Shown here in pieces: positions 52,555 through 61,859 of a stretch of DNA of 64,000 nt; within the stretch, counting starts at the first letter, position 1; each line of letters starts with the position of its first letter. Both the position numbers and the translations under genes were made by a program. Below the pieces are notes generated by a model. The model saw only the letters and a program-made list of their open reading frames with translations, was not told the DNA's origin and ran no database searches. The DNA lies in NCBI RefSeq assembly GCF_001424305.1, contig NZ_LMPD01000001.1:62001-126000 (forward strand). Reading direction: 5' to 3'. The stretch is from Pedobacter sp. Leaf176. Its GTDB lineage: Bacteria; Bacteroidota; Bacteroidia; Sphingobacteriales; Sphingobacteriaceae.

Positions 52555-52622
52555 TACATTTGCTTTTTATTAAAAACATCGGCTTTTCGCCTGGAGCGAC
52601 TGGCTTTTTAGCTTAAAAAAAC

Positions 52623-53960
52623 ATGTTTGATAATTTACAGGACAAGCTAGACAGAGCATTTAAAGTATTAAAAGGACAAGGCAGTATTACGGAAATCAAC
52701 GTGGCGGAAACCATGAAAGAGATTCGTAAAGCATTATTAGATGCCGACGTTAACTATAAAACCGCCAAAGCGTTCACGGACGAAGTGAGGCAAAAAGCAT
52801 TGGGACAGAACGTTTTAACAGCGGTTTCTCCCGGTCAATTGCTTACCAAAATCATGAACGATGAGCTTGCAGCTTTAATGGGCGGCGAAGTTACTGAGTT
52901 GGAAACCAAGGCAAACCCAACCATTATCCTAATTGCAGGTTTAAACGGTGCCGGTAAAACGACTTTCGCAGGTAAACTGGCATTGCATTTAAAGGGTAAG
53001 GGTAAAAAGCCTTTGTTGGTTGCAGGTGATATGTACCGCCCGGCAGCGGTAGACCAGCTGGAGGTTTTAGGAACTTCGGTTGGAGTTTCAGTTTATGCAA
53101 ACCGAGAGTCGAAAGATCCCGTTGCCATTGCATTAGAGGGTATTGCGCACGGTAAACAAAATGGAAATAACGTAATCATTATCGATACGGCAGGTCGTTT
53201 GGCGATCGATGAATCGTTGATGAACGAGATTTCGGAAGTTAAAGCGAAAACGCAACCACACGAAATCTTATTCGTTGTAGACTCAATGACTGGTCAGGAT
53301 GCGGTAAACACAGCCAAAATATTTAATGATAGATTGGATTTCACAGGTGTAGTTTTAACGAAATTAGATGGTGATACTCGTGGTGGGGCAGCACTTTCAA
53401 TTAAATCTGTTGTAAACAAACCCATAAAATTCATTGGTACTGGTGAGAAAATGGAGGCTTTGGATGTTTTCTATCCAGACCGTATGGCATCCCGTATATT
53501 AGGTATGGGTGATGTGGTTTCACTTGTTGAACGTGCCCAGATGCAGTTCGATGAGAAAGAAGCTGCAGAATTACAAAAGAAAATCCGCAAAAATAAATTC
53601 GATTTCAACGATTTCTATAACCAGATTCAGCAAATTAAGAAAATGGGTAACATGAAAGATTTGATGGGAATGATTCCGGGTGTTGGCAAGATGATGAAAA
53701 ATGTAGACATTGAAGATGATGCGTTTAAATCGATTGAGGCAATCATCCAGTCGATGACACCTTTTGAAAAAGAAAATCCGGATAGCATTCAGCAAAGTCG
53801 CCGTTTACGCATTGCTAAGGGTTCAGGTCGGAAAATTGAAGAAGTTACCAAACTGATTAAACAGTTTGAAGACATGCGTAAAATGATGAAACAGTTTTCA
53901 AACCCGGCAGCCGCAGCCGCAATGATGAAAGGTATGCCGAAAATGCCTTTTGGAAGATAG
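52623..53960 (+). CDS. ffh: Signal recognition particle protein Ffh
   Basis: The SRP GTPase that delivers nascent inner-membrane proteins to FtsY. N domain about 1-95 (ALLDADVNYKTAKAF), G domain with P-loop GLNGAGKTT at 106-114, DTAGR and TKLDGDTRGGAALS, and a Met-rich M domain at about 300-445 for signal-peptide and 4.5S RNA binding (MIPGVGKMMKN; RRLRIAKGSGRK). 445 residues, normal. A terminator follows. Confidence 0.97.
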   Translation: MFDNLQDKLDRAFKVLKGQGSITEINVAETMKEIRKALLDADVNYKTAKAFTDEVRQKALGQNVLTAVSPGQLLTKIMNDELAALMGGEVTELETKANPTIILIAGLNGAGKTTFAGKLALHLKGKGKKPLLVAGDMYRPAAVDQLEVLGTSVGVSVYANRESKDPVAIALEGIAHGKQNGNNVIIIDTAGRLAIDESLMNEISEVKAKTQPHEILFVVDSMTGQDAVNTAKIFNDRLDFTGVVLTKLDGDTRGGAALSIKSVVNKPIKFIGTGEKMEALDVFYPDRMASRILGMGDVVSLVERAQMQFDEKEAAELQKKIRKNKFDFNDFYNQIQQIKKMGNMKDLMGMIPGVGKMMKNVDIEDDAFKSIEAIIQSMTPFEKENPDSIQQSRRLRIAKGSGRKIEEVTKLIKQFEDMRKMMKQFSNPAAAAAMMKGMPKMPFGR

Positions 53961-54018
53961 CGTTAGGCTTAAAGCAGAAAAGACCAAAGCTAAAGCGAAA
54001 TAGCATTGCAGATATTTA

Positions 54019-54048
54019 AATCCTAACCAGAAATGGTTGGGATTTTTT
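54019..54048 (+). terminator. ffh terminator
   Basis: AATCCTAACC and GGTTGGGATT pair over 10 bases with one G-U around AGAAAT, followed by a T run. Confidence 0.88.
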
Positions 54049-54179
54049 ATTTAGTACGTTTTATTTTTCGTCTCCCGTATTTCGACCGATTATAAATCAG
54101 ATAATTCTTTCTATATTAGCAATAATCCTATTCATCCCCGAATAACATAACATCCCATTTCATTTTTCGAGAATAATAA

Positions 54180-55718
54180 ATGCTTGTAAAAACATACGGG
54201 AGTGCTGTATATGGTGTAAATGCACTCACAATAACTGTTGAGGTTAGTATTAGTGGTGGGAATAAGTATTATATGGTCGGCCTGCCGGACAATGCAGTAA
54301 AAGAAAGTCTGCAGCGGGTAGAAAGCGCCATACATGTTTCAGGTTTCAGAATGCCCAGACAAAAAATTGTCGTCAATCTTGCCCCCGCCGATATTCGAAA
54401 AGAAGGTTCTGCTTATGATTTACCCATCGCTATTGGGATTCTGGCTGCTTCTGGTCAAATTCCCTCCGAAGAACTGGAAAGCTATTTTATTATGGGTGAG
54501 CTTTCCCTTGATGGCGCCATTCAGCCAATCAAGGGCGCGTTGCCCATCGCAATCCAGGCTCAGCAGGTTGGTTTTAAAGGCATTATTTTACCAAAACAGA
54601 ACGCTCGGGAAGCAGCCATTGTAGATGGGTTAATAGCCTATGGCGTGGAAACCTTGATTCAAGTTATCGCCTTTTTCAACAAAAGTGCGCCATTGGAACA
54701 GGTTAAAATCGATACAAAAGAGGCGTTTTTCAAAAACATTAGCAACTATGATCATGATTTCGCAGATGTTAAAGGACAGGAAAATATTAAACGTGCTTTG
54801 GAAATTGCTGCTGCCGGCGGACACAACCTGATTTTAATTGGCCCACCGGGCGCAGGCAAAACGATGCTCGCGAAACGTTTGCCAACCATATTGCCACCGC
54901 TGAATTTATATGAAGCTTTAGAAACCACGAAGATTCATTCCGTTGCCGGAAAGCTTTCATCCACAGATGCTTTAATGACTGTCCGGCCCTATCGTTCACC
55001 GCACCATACCATATCAGATGTTGCGCTGGTTGGCGGTGGTATAAATCCGTCGCCAGGGGAAATATCTTTAGCGCACAATGGCGTTTTATTTCTGGATGAA
55101 TTGCCCGAATTTAAAAGAACGGTTTTAGAAGTCATGCGGCAGCCCCTGGAAGATCGAAAAGTCGCAATTTCCCGCGCGCGTTTTTCTGTTGAATATCCTG
55201 CAAGCTTTATGCTCGTCGCTTCGATGAATCCATGCCCCTGTGGCTTTTATAATCATCCGGAAAAAGACTGTGTTTGTGCTCCGGGAGTCGTACAAAAATA
55301 CCTCAGTAAAATTTCGGGTCCGCTGCTGGATAGAATTGATTTGCATGTTGAGGTTACTCCGGTTAATTTCTCCGAACTCGCCTCCGCCCGCGAAGCGGAG
55401 AAAAGTGAACTCATCAGGGCACGTGTAATTATGGCCAGAGAAATTCAAGACAGTCGCTTTGCAGATAAGGACGATTTACACTATAATGCGCAGATGAGTC
55501 CAAAGATGGTTCGAAAAGTTTGCCAAATCAGCGATGCCGGAACAATACTTTTAAAATCAGCGATGGAACGCCTCGGTTTGTCAGCCAGGGCTTACGATAG
55601 AATTTTAAAAGTTGCCAGAACCATAGCTGATTTGGATGGAAGTGACCATATTGCACTCGAACACCTGGCAGAATCTATTAATTACCGCAGCTTAGATAGA
55701 GCAGGCTGGGCAGGATAA
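54180..55718 (+). CDS. comM: YifB/ComM-family Mg-chelatase-like AAA+ ATPase
   Basis: Related to ComM, a helicase that aids branch migration during natural transformation. N-terminal ChlI (Lon-protease-like) domain about 20-165 (VGLPDNAVKESLQRVESAI), Walker A GPPGAGKT at 221-228, Walker B VLFLDELPEF, and the Mg_chelatase_C domain at about 415-512. CPCGFYNHPEKDCVCAPG gives Cys-rich wording typical of the family. 512 residues, single gene. Confidence 0.94.
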   Translation: MLVKTYGSAVYGVNALTITVEVSISGGNKYYMVGLPDNAVKESLQRVESAIHVSGFRMPRQKIVVNLAPADIRKEGSAYDLPIAIGILAASGQIPSEELESYFIMGELSLDGAIQPIKGALPIAIQAQQVGFKGIILPKQNAREAAIVDGLIAYGVETLIQVIAFFNKSAPLEQVKIDTKEAFFKNISNYDHDFADVKGQENIKRALEIAAAGGHNLILIGPPGAGKTMLAKRLPTILPPLNLYEALETTKIHSVAGKLSSTDALMTVRPYRSPHHTISDVALVGGGINPSPGEISLAHNGVLFLDELPEFKRTVLEVMRQPLEDRKVAISRARFSVEYPASFMLVASMNPCPCGFYNHPEKDCVCAPGVVQKYLSKISGPLLDRIDLHVEVTPVNFSELASAREAEKSELIRARVIMAREIQDSRFADKDDLHYNAQMSPKMVRKVCQISDAGTILLKSAMERLGLSARAYDRILKVARTIADLDGSDHIALEHLAESINYRSLDRAGWAG

Positions 55719-55984
55719 TAACAAAACTTAAACAAAATAATATGACTTTCCATTTTGGAACCAGAAGCGCATCTGCTTTACAGAACTTGTGCAAAATCTG
55801 TCTTGCCAGCATTGTGGTGATCAAAAAATGTATTCAGCAATCGAGTTCTTAATCGGTATATTTGAATAGATTACACCGCTGATTTCGAGGCATAAGATGA
55901 AAAAATTTCAACATCCGGAAGAAGCAATTGTATACATATTTATCGAATAAACGATTTTGATTAACTATAATAGTTGAATGCACA

Positions 55985-56647
55985 ATGAAATCACTTCTCG
56001 TTCTCATCTTATTTTTCTCTTTAAATACTGTTGCACAAATATCGAAAAAGCTAGTTGGCCCTAAAGGGTACACAAAAATTTTAGAAGCAACCGGCGACTT
56101 AGATAAGGATGGATTAAATGAAGTAGTTATTGCCTATAACACCAACAGGAGAAACGACAGCACTGGATTCAAAAGAGAACTATGGATCTATAAAATTGTT
56201 AACAGTTCACTTAAGCTTTGGAAGCAAAATTCCTCCGTTCTTTGGAATAGTAATGATTGTGGATTTTGCCTGGATGCAGGCGTAAATCTGTCTCTGGAAA
56301 TAAAAAATAACACCATAATTATAGCGCAAACATTTCAGCATAATTCCAGGCATTACAGTACGCACCGGAATATTTTTCGCTATCAAAATGGAGATTGGTA
56401 TGTTATTGGTTCCCGTTATAATGATTACGATACATGCGATTTCGATTTTAAATACGATATTAATTTTTCGACCAATCAGGTCATTGTAGATTATACTTTT
56501 GGCGATTGCGATGATAATACCCCTATACCAAAAGACAGTCAGCTAAAATTTAAATACCCTTTTAAATCAATTCCAAAAATGGATGGTTTTACTGCGGGTA
56601 AAACGGAAATTAAAATCCCCAACTCAAAGAAATATTTTTATTATTAG
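55985..56647 (+). CDS. Exported protein with FG-GAP-like calcium motif
   Basis: Signal peptide 1-17 (TVAQI). ATGDLDKDGLNEVVIAYNTN is the DxDxDG pattern of VCBS/FG-GAP repeats that bind calcium. The rest is beta-rich with CGFCLDAG and a second Asp-rich stretch FGDCDDNTPIP. No family is named with confidence. It lies 36 bases before a lipoprotein gene, so they are probably co-transcribed. Confidence 0.6.
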   Translation: MKSLLVLILFFSLNTVAQISKKLVGPKGYTKILEATGDLDKDGLNEVVIAYNTNRRNDSTGFKRELWIYKIVNSSLKLWKQNSSVLWNSNDCGFCLDAGVNLSLEIKNNTIIIAQTFQHNSRHYSTHRNIFRYQNGDWYVIGSRYNDYDTCDFDFKYDINFSTNQVIVDYTFGDCDDNTPIPKDSQLKFKYPFKSIPKMDGFTAGKTEIKIPNSKKYFYY

Positions 56648-56682
56648 CATATAAAACTAAATTCAAGACCAGACTTTGCTCA

Positions 56683-57300
56683 ATGAAAAACAATTTAGCC
56701 ATAATTATATTTACGCTTTGCGTATTCGGTTGCAAAAATAATACTAAACCCGATCATCAATTCAATGATTCTTTAAAAGCCGATTCCGTTGCCACCAGTA
56801 TTCCAATTATTAAGGATACTTCAATTATAGACACTCCTGTTTCTAATCATGAAGAGATTTATCATACAGACAGTATTAATTTCGAAAAATTCGTACTTGA
56901 TGCAGAATCGAGCTCAGTTAAAGCACCTATTGATTGGTCGAGCTATCCAAAGGCAAAAGATTTTAAGACTAGAATCACCGAAGCCTATAAATCGAATGAA
57001 GTTAGTTTCGCTGGTAATTATGTGTTGGCAACATTTGGATGCGGTACAAGCTGTATAATGGGATTCATGATTGATGTACGCGATGGGAAAATTTACGACT
57101 TGCCACTAGGTGAAGAAAACTCTTGCCTATTTGCAGAGGATAGGGCCATATGCAAAACAAATAGTCTTCTGTTTATCTCCAGCATCTGTAAAGAGAAGCT
57201 GGAATCTACAAAAGCTTATTACGTTGCGTACTTATGGGACGAGCATAAAAAAGAATTTAGTAGCTTAAAAAATGAAGAAGAATTTTTGAAGAACAAATGA
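56683..57300 (+). CDS. Hypothetical lipoprotein with CGTSC motif
   Basis: Lipobox VFGC near residue 17, a Ser/Thr/Asp-rich linker to about 75, then a conserved-looking domain: FAGNYVLATFGCGTSCIMGFMIDVRDGKIYDLP and ENSCLFAEDRAICK. I recall similar domains in exported proteins of several phyla without known function. Follows the gene at 55985-56647. Confidence 0.6.
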   Translation: MKNNLAIIIFTLCVFGCKNNTKPDHQFNDSLKADSVATSIPIIKDTSIIDTPVSNHEEIYHTDSINFEKFVLDAESSSVKAPIDWSSYPKAKDFKTRITEAYKSNEVSFAGNYVLATFGCGTSCIMGFMIDVRDGKIYDLPLGEENSCLFAEDRAICKTNSLLFISSICKEKLESTKAYYVAYLWDEHKKEFSSLKNEEEFLKNK

Positions 57301-57462
57301 AAACACCAATAGCATTTTTTTATCGCTATAATAATTTTTCTTTTGGCATATAATGCCCTGAAATAAAAGTTAGCCAATGTAGAAAGCGATTGCTGTCCCA
57401 ACTGCTTTTAAATGCGCAAGCATGGATTGGCGATTAAGTTTAATTTAAACGATTAATCATCA

Positions 57463-57795
57463 ATGAGCATACAAAACTCAAAATTAAGAGCCGGAATTTA
57501 TTTCACAATCAGATTATTGATTTTAGCCCTCGTGATTTTAATTTTTTACAATTATGCGGATTGCTTATTGCCAAAATACATTCGGGAAGATCAGTTTTCG
57601 TTTATTGAAGAGCTTAGTCTATTCCTGAAATTAACATTTTGCTTTTCTCTATTTTATGGAGTATTTATTTTTTGGGAGTTCAAAGCCTTCCGAACGAAAG
57701 GACTCTATAACTTAAAAAACATGGCTATAATTGTCTTTATAATTAATGTACTAATCTTTCTAATATCACTTTTTTTAACTTTTAAAAATAATTAG
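57463..57795 (+). CDS. Small membrane protein, unknown
   Basis: 110 residues with three hydrophobic segments (LLILALVILIFYNYA; FCFSLFYGVFIFW; AIIVFIINVLIFLISLFLTF). No family is recognised. It stands alone downstream of the CGTSC lipoprotein gene. Confidence 0.5.
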   Translation: MSIQNSKLRAGIYFTIRLLILALVILIFYNYADCLLPKYIREDQFSFIEELSLFLKLTFCFSLFYGVFIFWEFKAFRTKGLYNLKNMAIIVFIINVLIFLISLFLTFKNN

Positions 57796-58014
57796 AAGCA
57801 TCTATGCAAAATCTCTTTTTTAGCTGATGGGTGCTTTTCATTTTTTAAAGGAGTAATTAAAGAAGATGTACTAATGAGGGGCATAATTAATACGTTCTTT
57901 CCGAGAATATTTAGCCATTAAAAAATCGGTTTTTGAACGTTGACAAAAAAGATAATCTCAGTATTAGGTAAGTCCTTCCATATTATTGGACCAGCAACCT
58001 ATACCAAAAAGTGA

Positions 58015-58260
58015 TTATAAATTTCTCAATTTACGCTCCGCTTTAATTTTCTTAATACTTACCAAATTAGTGAGTATAATTGGCGATAAGGCAATTGGAA
58101 TTACCGTTAAGGGCGTAAAGCCTTTTTTAAAGGTTAAAAACAGGCCTAAGCAAAACAATACCAATAGCATTCCTGCCAGCGTGTAAGTTACTGAGCTTAC
58201 CATCTTTTCTCTTTTGAGTAACGCTTCGTCACTCAATTCTTCCAATTTTACTTCTGTCAT
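58015..58260 (-). CDS. Small membrane protein, unknown
   Basis: 81 residues, two hydrophobic segments (YTLAGMLLVLFCLGLFLTF; LTVIPIALSPIILTNL) with a charged, Glu/Lys-rich start. Its ATG overlaps the stop of the upstream gene by 4 bases, so both act as one operon. Function unknown. Confidence 0.6.
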   Translation of the reverse strand: MTEVKLEELSDEALLKREKMVSSVTYTLAGMLLVLFCLGLFLTFKKGFTPLTVIPIALSPIILTNLVSIKKIKAERKLRNL

Positions 58261-58859
58261 TTTAATTTTTTATTTAGCGTTAATTCTATGTTTTTTACTG
58301 CACCAATTGGAGCAATTTTAACGGCCTTATTTCCTTTTGCTACGTAAAAGTAATAGATACTATTTACATCAATGAGGTAGATTACTTCTGATTCACCACT
58401 GTTATAGTTTAAGGTATGGTCGTACTTAATTGTGTTATTGTTTATTTTGTTCGCTAATTTTTTCCCTTGCCCAAGCCCTATGCCGATAAAGAAGGAGAAT
58501 AATCCGCACGCTAAAAGTACAGCAAAAAAACGTGTATAATGATCACCTACTTCTTCCTCGCTAAGCATTTCGGTATTTTTTAACCCTGATAGTTTTTGCG
58601 CCCATTTTTTGTCTCGTTTGTTGGCTAAAAAAGCCGGATAGGCGTACAGAATTACAGCAAAAATAATTACCGCTGCAAATACAATAAGGTTAGAGGTTAA
58701 AGTTGCAATCGGACTAATTAAAATATCCATTATAGTAGAATATTTTAAAATATTAATGTCAATCTGGTAGTAAAAAATACTCTCTTTAAGTATGCCCAGC
58801 ACAACAAGGAAAAGATAACCAAAGGGAAGTAATTTCTGTAAATTAACTGAAAATTTCAT
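58257..58859 (-). CDS. Membrane protein, unknown
   Basis: 200 residues with an N-terminal hydrophobic segment (GYLFLVVLGILKESIFYY), two more near 55-75 and 110-130 (VFAAVIIFAVILYAYPAFLAN; FFAVLLACGLFSFFIGIGLG), and a soluble C-terminus with beta-rich VIYLIDVNSIYYFYVAKGNKAVKIAPIGAVKNIELTL. Not recognised. First gene of a two-gene operon. Confidence 0.6.
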   Translation of the reverse strand: MKFSVNLQKLLPFGYLFLVVLGILKESIFYYQIDINILKYSTIMDILISPIATLTSNLIVFAAVIIFAVILYAYPAFLANKRDKKWAQKLSGLKNTEMLSEEEVGDHYTRFFAVLLACGLFSFFIGIGLGQGKKLANKINNNTIKYDHTLNYNSGESEVIYLIDVNSIYYFYVAKGNKAVKIAPIGAVKNIELTLNKKLK

Positions 58860-59250
58860 CTATAGAGCGTTTGCCAGGATAAACATAAGATAAGCAAAAT
58901 GCATATGTCCACAAAATAAAAAATATTCACTTATAAAAAAATTTTGTTCTTAATCAACCAACACTTTCATTAAATTCCTATAAACTAAACAGTTCATCGA
59001 TTAGAACATGTTCTTAAGTTCTATTTAGCCAAATACATTAAATGCATTAATTCATCCTCCGAAAGGGTCAAAACCATTGTGCTGTCATTCAATTAATTAT
59101 AACTGATACAAGTCCAATTTATCGGATGGAACACTTATATTTTTTTCTTTAAAAATATCTTTGGCACAGTCGTTGTAAACAGTCTGTTACATTTAATTAT
59201 CCGAATCGGTTGTCTACCCCAGCCGTTTCATAAACTTTGAAAAACAAAAC
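58860..59250. other. Intergenic region without a gene
   Basis: AT-rich, with no ORF I would support. It contains the sigma-54-like promoter at 59162-59177, listed separately. Confidence 0.5.
59162..59177 (+). promoter_or_regulatory. Sigma-54-like promoter of the 59251 lipoprotein gene
   Basis: TGGCAC, 5 bases, TTGTA matches the RpoN consensus TGGCAC-N5-TTGCA except for one base (T for C). It lies 73 bases before the ATG in an otherwise plain AT-rich stretch. Confidence 0.45.
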
Positions 59251-59622
59251 ATGAAAAAGACAGTTCAAATTTTCAGCATGCTTTTGATAGCATTAACCGT
59301 AATGGCATCTTGTAAAAAAGATACTGACCCGGCAGACAGAGATCTATTTGTAGGTACTTACAGAGGAACCGTTTCCTATAGTAAAGGTGACACACAGATA
59401 ACCAGTACAGATGGTAAGGTAACCGTAACAAAAGTAAATGATACTTACAGTTTCTTTTTTGGTAACAATATCCCTGATATCACCGGGGTAAAATTCCAGG
59501 AAAGCGGAAATACGTACATCAGTGTCGGTACGGGCGTCATTGGTATTACAATAGATGCGAGCACCTTGAAAATAGGCGTTTCAAATACGAATGGAACCTG
59601 GACAGCGAACTGTACCAGATAA
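59251..59622 (+). CDS. Small lipoprotein, lipocalin-like
   Basis: Lipobox MASC near residue 20. The remaining 100 residues are beta-strands (LFVGTYRGTVSYSKGDTQITSTDGKVTVTKVNDTYSFFFGNNIPDITGVKFQES split by turns), like a small beta-barrel. Function unknown; probable sigma-54 control. Closed by a bidirectional terminator. Confidence 0.6.
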   Translation: MKKTVQIFSMLLIALTVMASCKKDTDPADRDLFVGTYRGTVSYSKGDTQITSTDGKVTVTKVNDTYSFFFGNNIPDITGVKFQESGNTYISVGTGVIGITIDASTLKIGVSNTNGTWTANCTR

Positions 59623-59633
59623 TTTAAAAAGGA

Positions 59634-59658
59634 AAAGTCCCGGTTTAGCCGGGACTTT
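59634..59658. terminator. Bidirectional terminator
   Basis: AAAGTCCCGG and CCGGGACTTT form a perfect 10-base stem with loop TTTAG between the convergent genes ending at 59622 and 59662; short A and T runs flank it. Confidence 0.85.
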
Positions 59659-59661
59659 CTG

Positions 59662-59913
59662 TTATAATTCCTCTTCATCATCCTCTTCTTCAGGCACATA
59701 CTTCTCAATTGCCTGCCCAATTGCATTAACTTCTTCATCTTCTTCAAAAATGGGAAGTTCAGTTTTGTAATCCATTTTTAACCAAATGGAAGAAGTATCT
59801 TTCTGAATTTGAATGTACTCTTTACCATCTTTAAAAATGGTATATGAATCATTACCCTCAGGAAAAACCGAATAATTTACCGGTCCTATTTCTATATCAA
59901 ACGGCTCTTGCAT
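59662..59913 (-). CDS. Small acidic protein, unknown
   Basis: 83 residues with a strongly acidic C-terminus (EEEDDEEEL) and a beta-rich middle (VNYSVFPEGNDSYTIFKDGKEYIQIQK). No signal peptide. Such small acidic proteins are common in Bacteroidota and unnamed. It shares the terminator with the convergent lipoprotein gene. Confidence 0.6.
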   Translation of the reverse strand: MQEPFDIEIGPVNYSVFPEGNDSYTIFKDGKEYIQIQKDTSSIWLKMDYKTELPIFEEDEEVNAIGQAIEKYVPEEEDDEEEL

Positions 59914-60343
59914 TGCTGATGTTTTTCTTCAAAGATAAAGCTTTAAAATATTAAAATCAGCCTGAATTAAGGATTTGAAAATGAATGGTTCTGTTTTTCA
60001 TGAATTTGGCAGCCCCGCTTTTTGCTAACTAAAGCAAAAAACTTTGCGTTTCGCTGCTATAGGGTTTATAAATTTTGGTTGTGAAAATAGCAATGCCGTT
60101 TTCCACTTAAATCCGCTAAAAATGGAAAGCCCGTAAACGAGAAATGAGTGTAGAATGAAATAGAAATCGGGGCTGAATGAACAAAAAAGCTACCGCAATT
60201 GCTTTCCAAAAAATAATGTTAAAATTTAAATCCCTGAACATTAAAATATTCAGACTGCAATAACAAAAAATTACCTGCTATTGTTTAAAAATTCCAGCAA
60301 TTATACTACTTTACACCAAACAATTTACCCTACAGAAAGAAAG
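59914..60343. other. Intergenic region, nothing recognised
   Basis: About 430 AT-rich bases before the MBL gene. No ORF, RNA or clear dyad is supported here. Confidence 0.5.
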
Positions 60344-61726
60344 ATGAAGTTAACGTTTTGGGGCGCCGCAAAACAAGTAACAGGAAGTATGCACCTGCTC
60401 GAAGTGGGGCATTATAAAATACTCATAGATTGCGGTTTAGATTATGAAAAAGAAACCTACCAGGAAGAAAATCAGCAGTTTCCATTCGATCCGGCCAGCA
60501 TTAATCTGGTTATTTTAACGCATGCACATATCGACCATTCAGGCAACTTACCAACCCTGGTTCGTATGGGTTTTGATGGCCAGGTACTTTGCACGCCCCC
60601 AACTGCTGACCTAACTTCTATTTTATTATTCGATTCTGTAGAGCTTTTTTTAAGAAAACAAAATCGAAAGCCACGCACAAAACGCGGCAATTTCAGCGGA
60701 CCGAAGCCTTTGTATCTCCACAAACACGTGATGGATACAATAGATCGTTTTGTAACCATCGCTTTCAATAAACCATTTAAAATCAACGGCGATATCAGTT
60801 TGACCTTCGTTCCTGTTGGACACTTATTAGGTGCTGCGGCAGCTGTTTTAACCATCAATGATAATGGCCAGGAAAAAAGAATTGCTTTTTCCGGTGATAT
60901 CGGAAGAGAAAATTATCCGGTTTTGGTAAAACCAGAACCAATCCCTGAGGTAGATTATTTCATTTGCGAGTCTACCTATGGCGGCCGGTATCACACCAAA
61001 GACCAAACGCTGGAAGAAAGATTAGTCAAAGAAATCGAAGAAGCCTGTATTAAAACTCCAGGGCGATTAATTATTCCCGCCTTCAGCATTGGTAGAACAC
61101 AATCCCTTGTGTTTGCACTAAACCAAATCTTTACTAAAAAATTATTGCCTCCCGTACAAATTTTCGTGGACAGCCCCATGGCGATACAAGCCACAGATGT
61201 TTACCGGAAACACCATAGTCTGGTTAATCAGGAAGCGAAAGATTTTTATAAAACCATGGGTGATGAGTTTGAATTTGAGCATCTCGCCTACGTCCAGACA
61301 ATGAAAGAAAGTAAAGATGTTTCTAACTATTTCGACCCTTGTATCATCATTTCTTCTGCAGGTATGTTGGAGGGCGGACGTATTCAAGACCACCTTTACT
61401 ATAATATCCAAAATTATTACTGTACCATTCTTTTTATTGGCTATTGCGCCAAAGGAACGCTTGGTTACAAGCTTTTGAGCGGCGCGCCAATTGTGAAAAT
61501 CAAAGATCGTGAAATGATGGTTTATGCCACCATTCGCCAAACCGATTTACTCAGCGGTCACGGCGATCACGACGATTTAATCCGAACAGTAAAACAGACC
61601 GGTCAACCCAAAAAAGTTTTTTTGGTACATGGAGAAGATAAAAGTTTACAAAGTTTAACTGCCGCATTGCAAGAAGATGGCTTTGATGTGGTAGCTCCGG
61701 AACGTGGAGAAGTGTTTGAAATTTAG
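60344..61726 (+). CDS. Metallo-beta-lactamase/beta-CASP RNase-like hydrolase
   Basis: CPSF73/RNase-type zinc hydrolase. The MBL metal site is HAHIDHSG (His60, His62, Asp64, His65) with more ligands in FVPVGHLLGAAA and IAFSGDIGRENYP; the beta-CASP part shows FICESTYGGRYH, IPAFSIGRTQSL, IFVDSPMA, SSAGMLEGGRIQDHLY and VHGEDKSL. I start at ATG 60344 (MKLTFWGAAKQVTGS), preceded by GAAAGAAAG; 21 further codons upstream are not family-like. 460 residues, single gene, cytoplasmic. Confidence 0.92.
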   Translation: MKLTFWGAAKQVTGSMHLLEVGHYKILIDCGLDYEKETYQEENQQFPFDPASINLVILTHAHIDHSGNLPTLVRMGFDGQVLCTPPTADLTSILLFDSVELFLRKQNRKPRTKRGNFSGPKPLYLHKHVMDTIDRFVTIAFNKPFKINGDISLTFVPVGHLLGAAAAVLTINDNGQEKRIAFSGDIGRENYPVLVKPEPIPEVDYFICESTYGGRYHTKDQTLEERLVKEIEEACIKTPGRLIIPAFSIGRTQSLVFALNQIFTKKLLPPVQIFVDSPMAIQATDVYRKHHSLVNQEAKDFYKTMGDEFEFEHLAYVQTMKESKDVSNYFDPCIIISSAGMLEGGRIQDHLYYNIQNYYCTILFIGYCAKGTLGYKLLSGAPIVKIKDREMMVYATIRQTDLLSGHGDHDDLIRTVKQTGQPKKVFLVHGEDKSLQSLTAALQEDGFDVVAPERGEVFEI

Positions 61727-61859
61727 TTGTTAATTGGTTCATTGGGCGACAGCCCTTAACAATGGTTATTGCAACATATTGGTTGTTTCAGGAAAAAAAC
61801 GGACTGGCTAAACTTTACATTGTCGATGCATCGATCTTCCACTTCCCTCTAATCTGCCA

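Noticed and set aside
57986..58186. Plus-strand frame of 66 codons
   Set aside because: It is antisense to the better-supported two-gene membrane-protein operon, whose genes overlap by ATGA.
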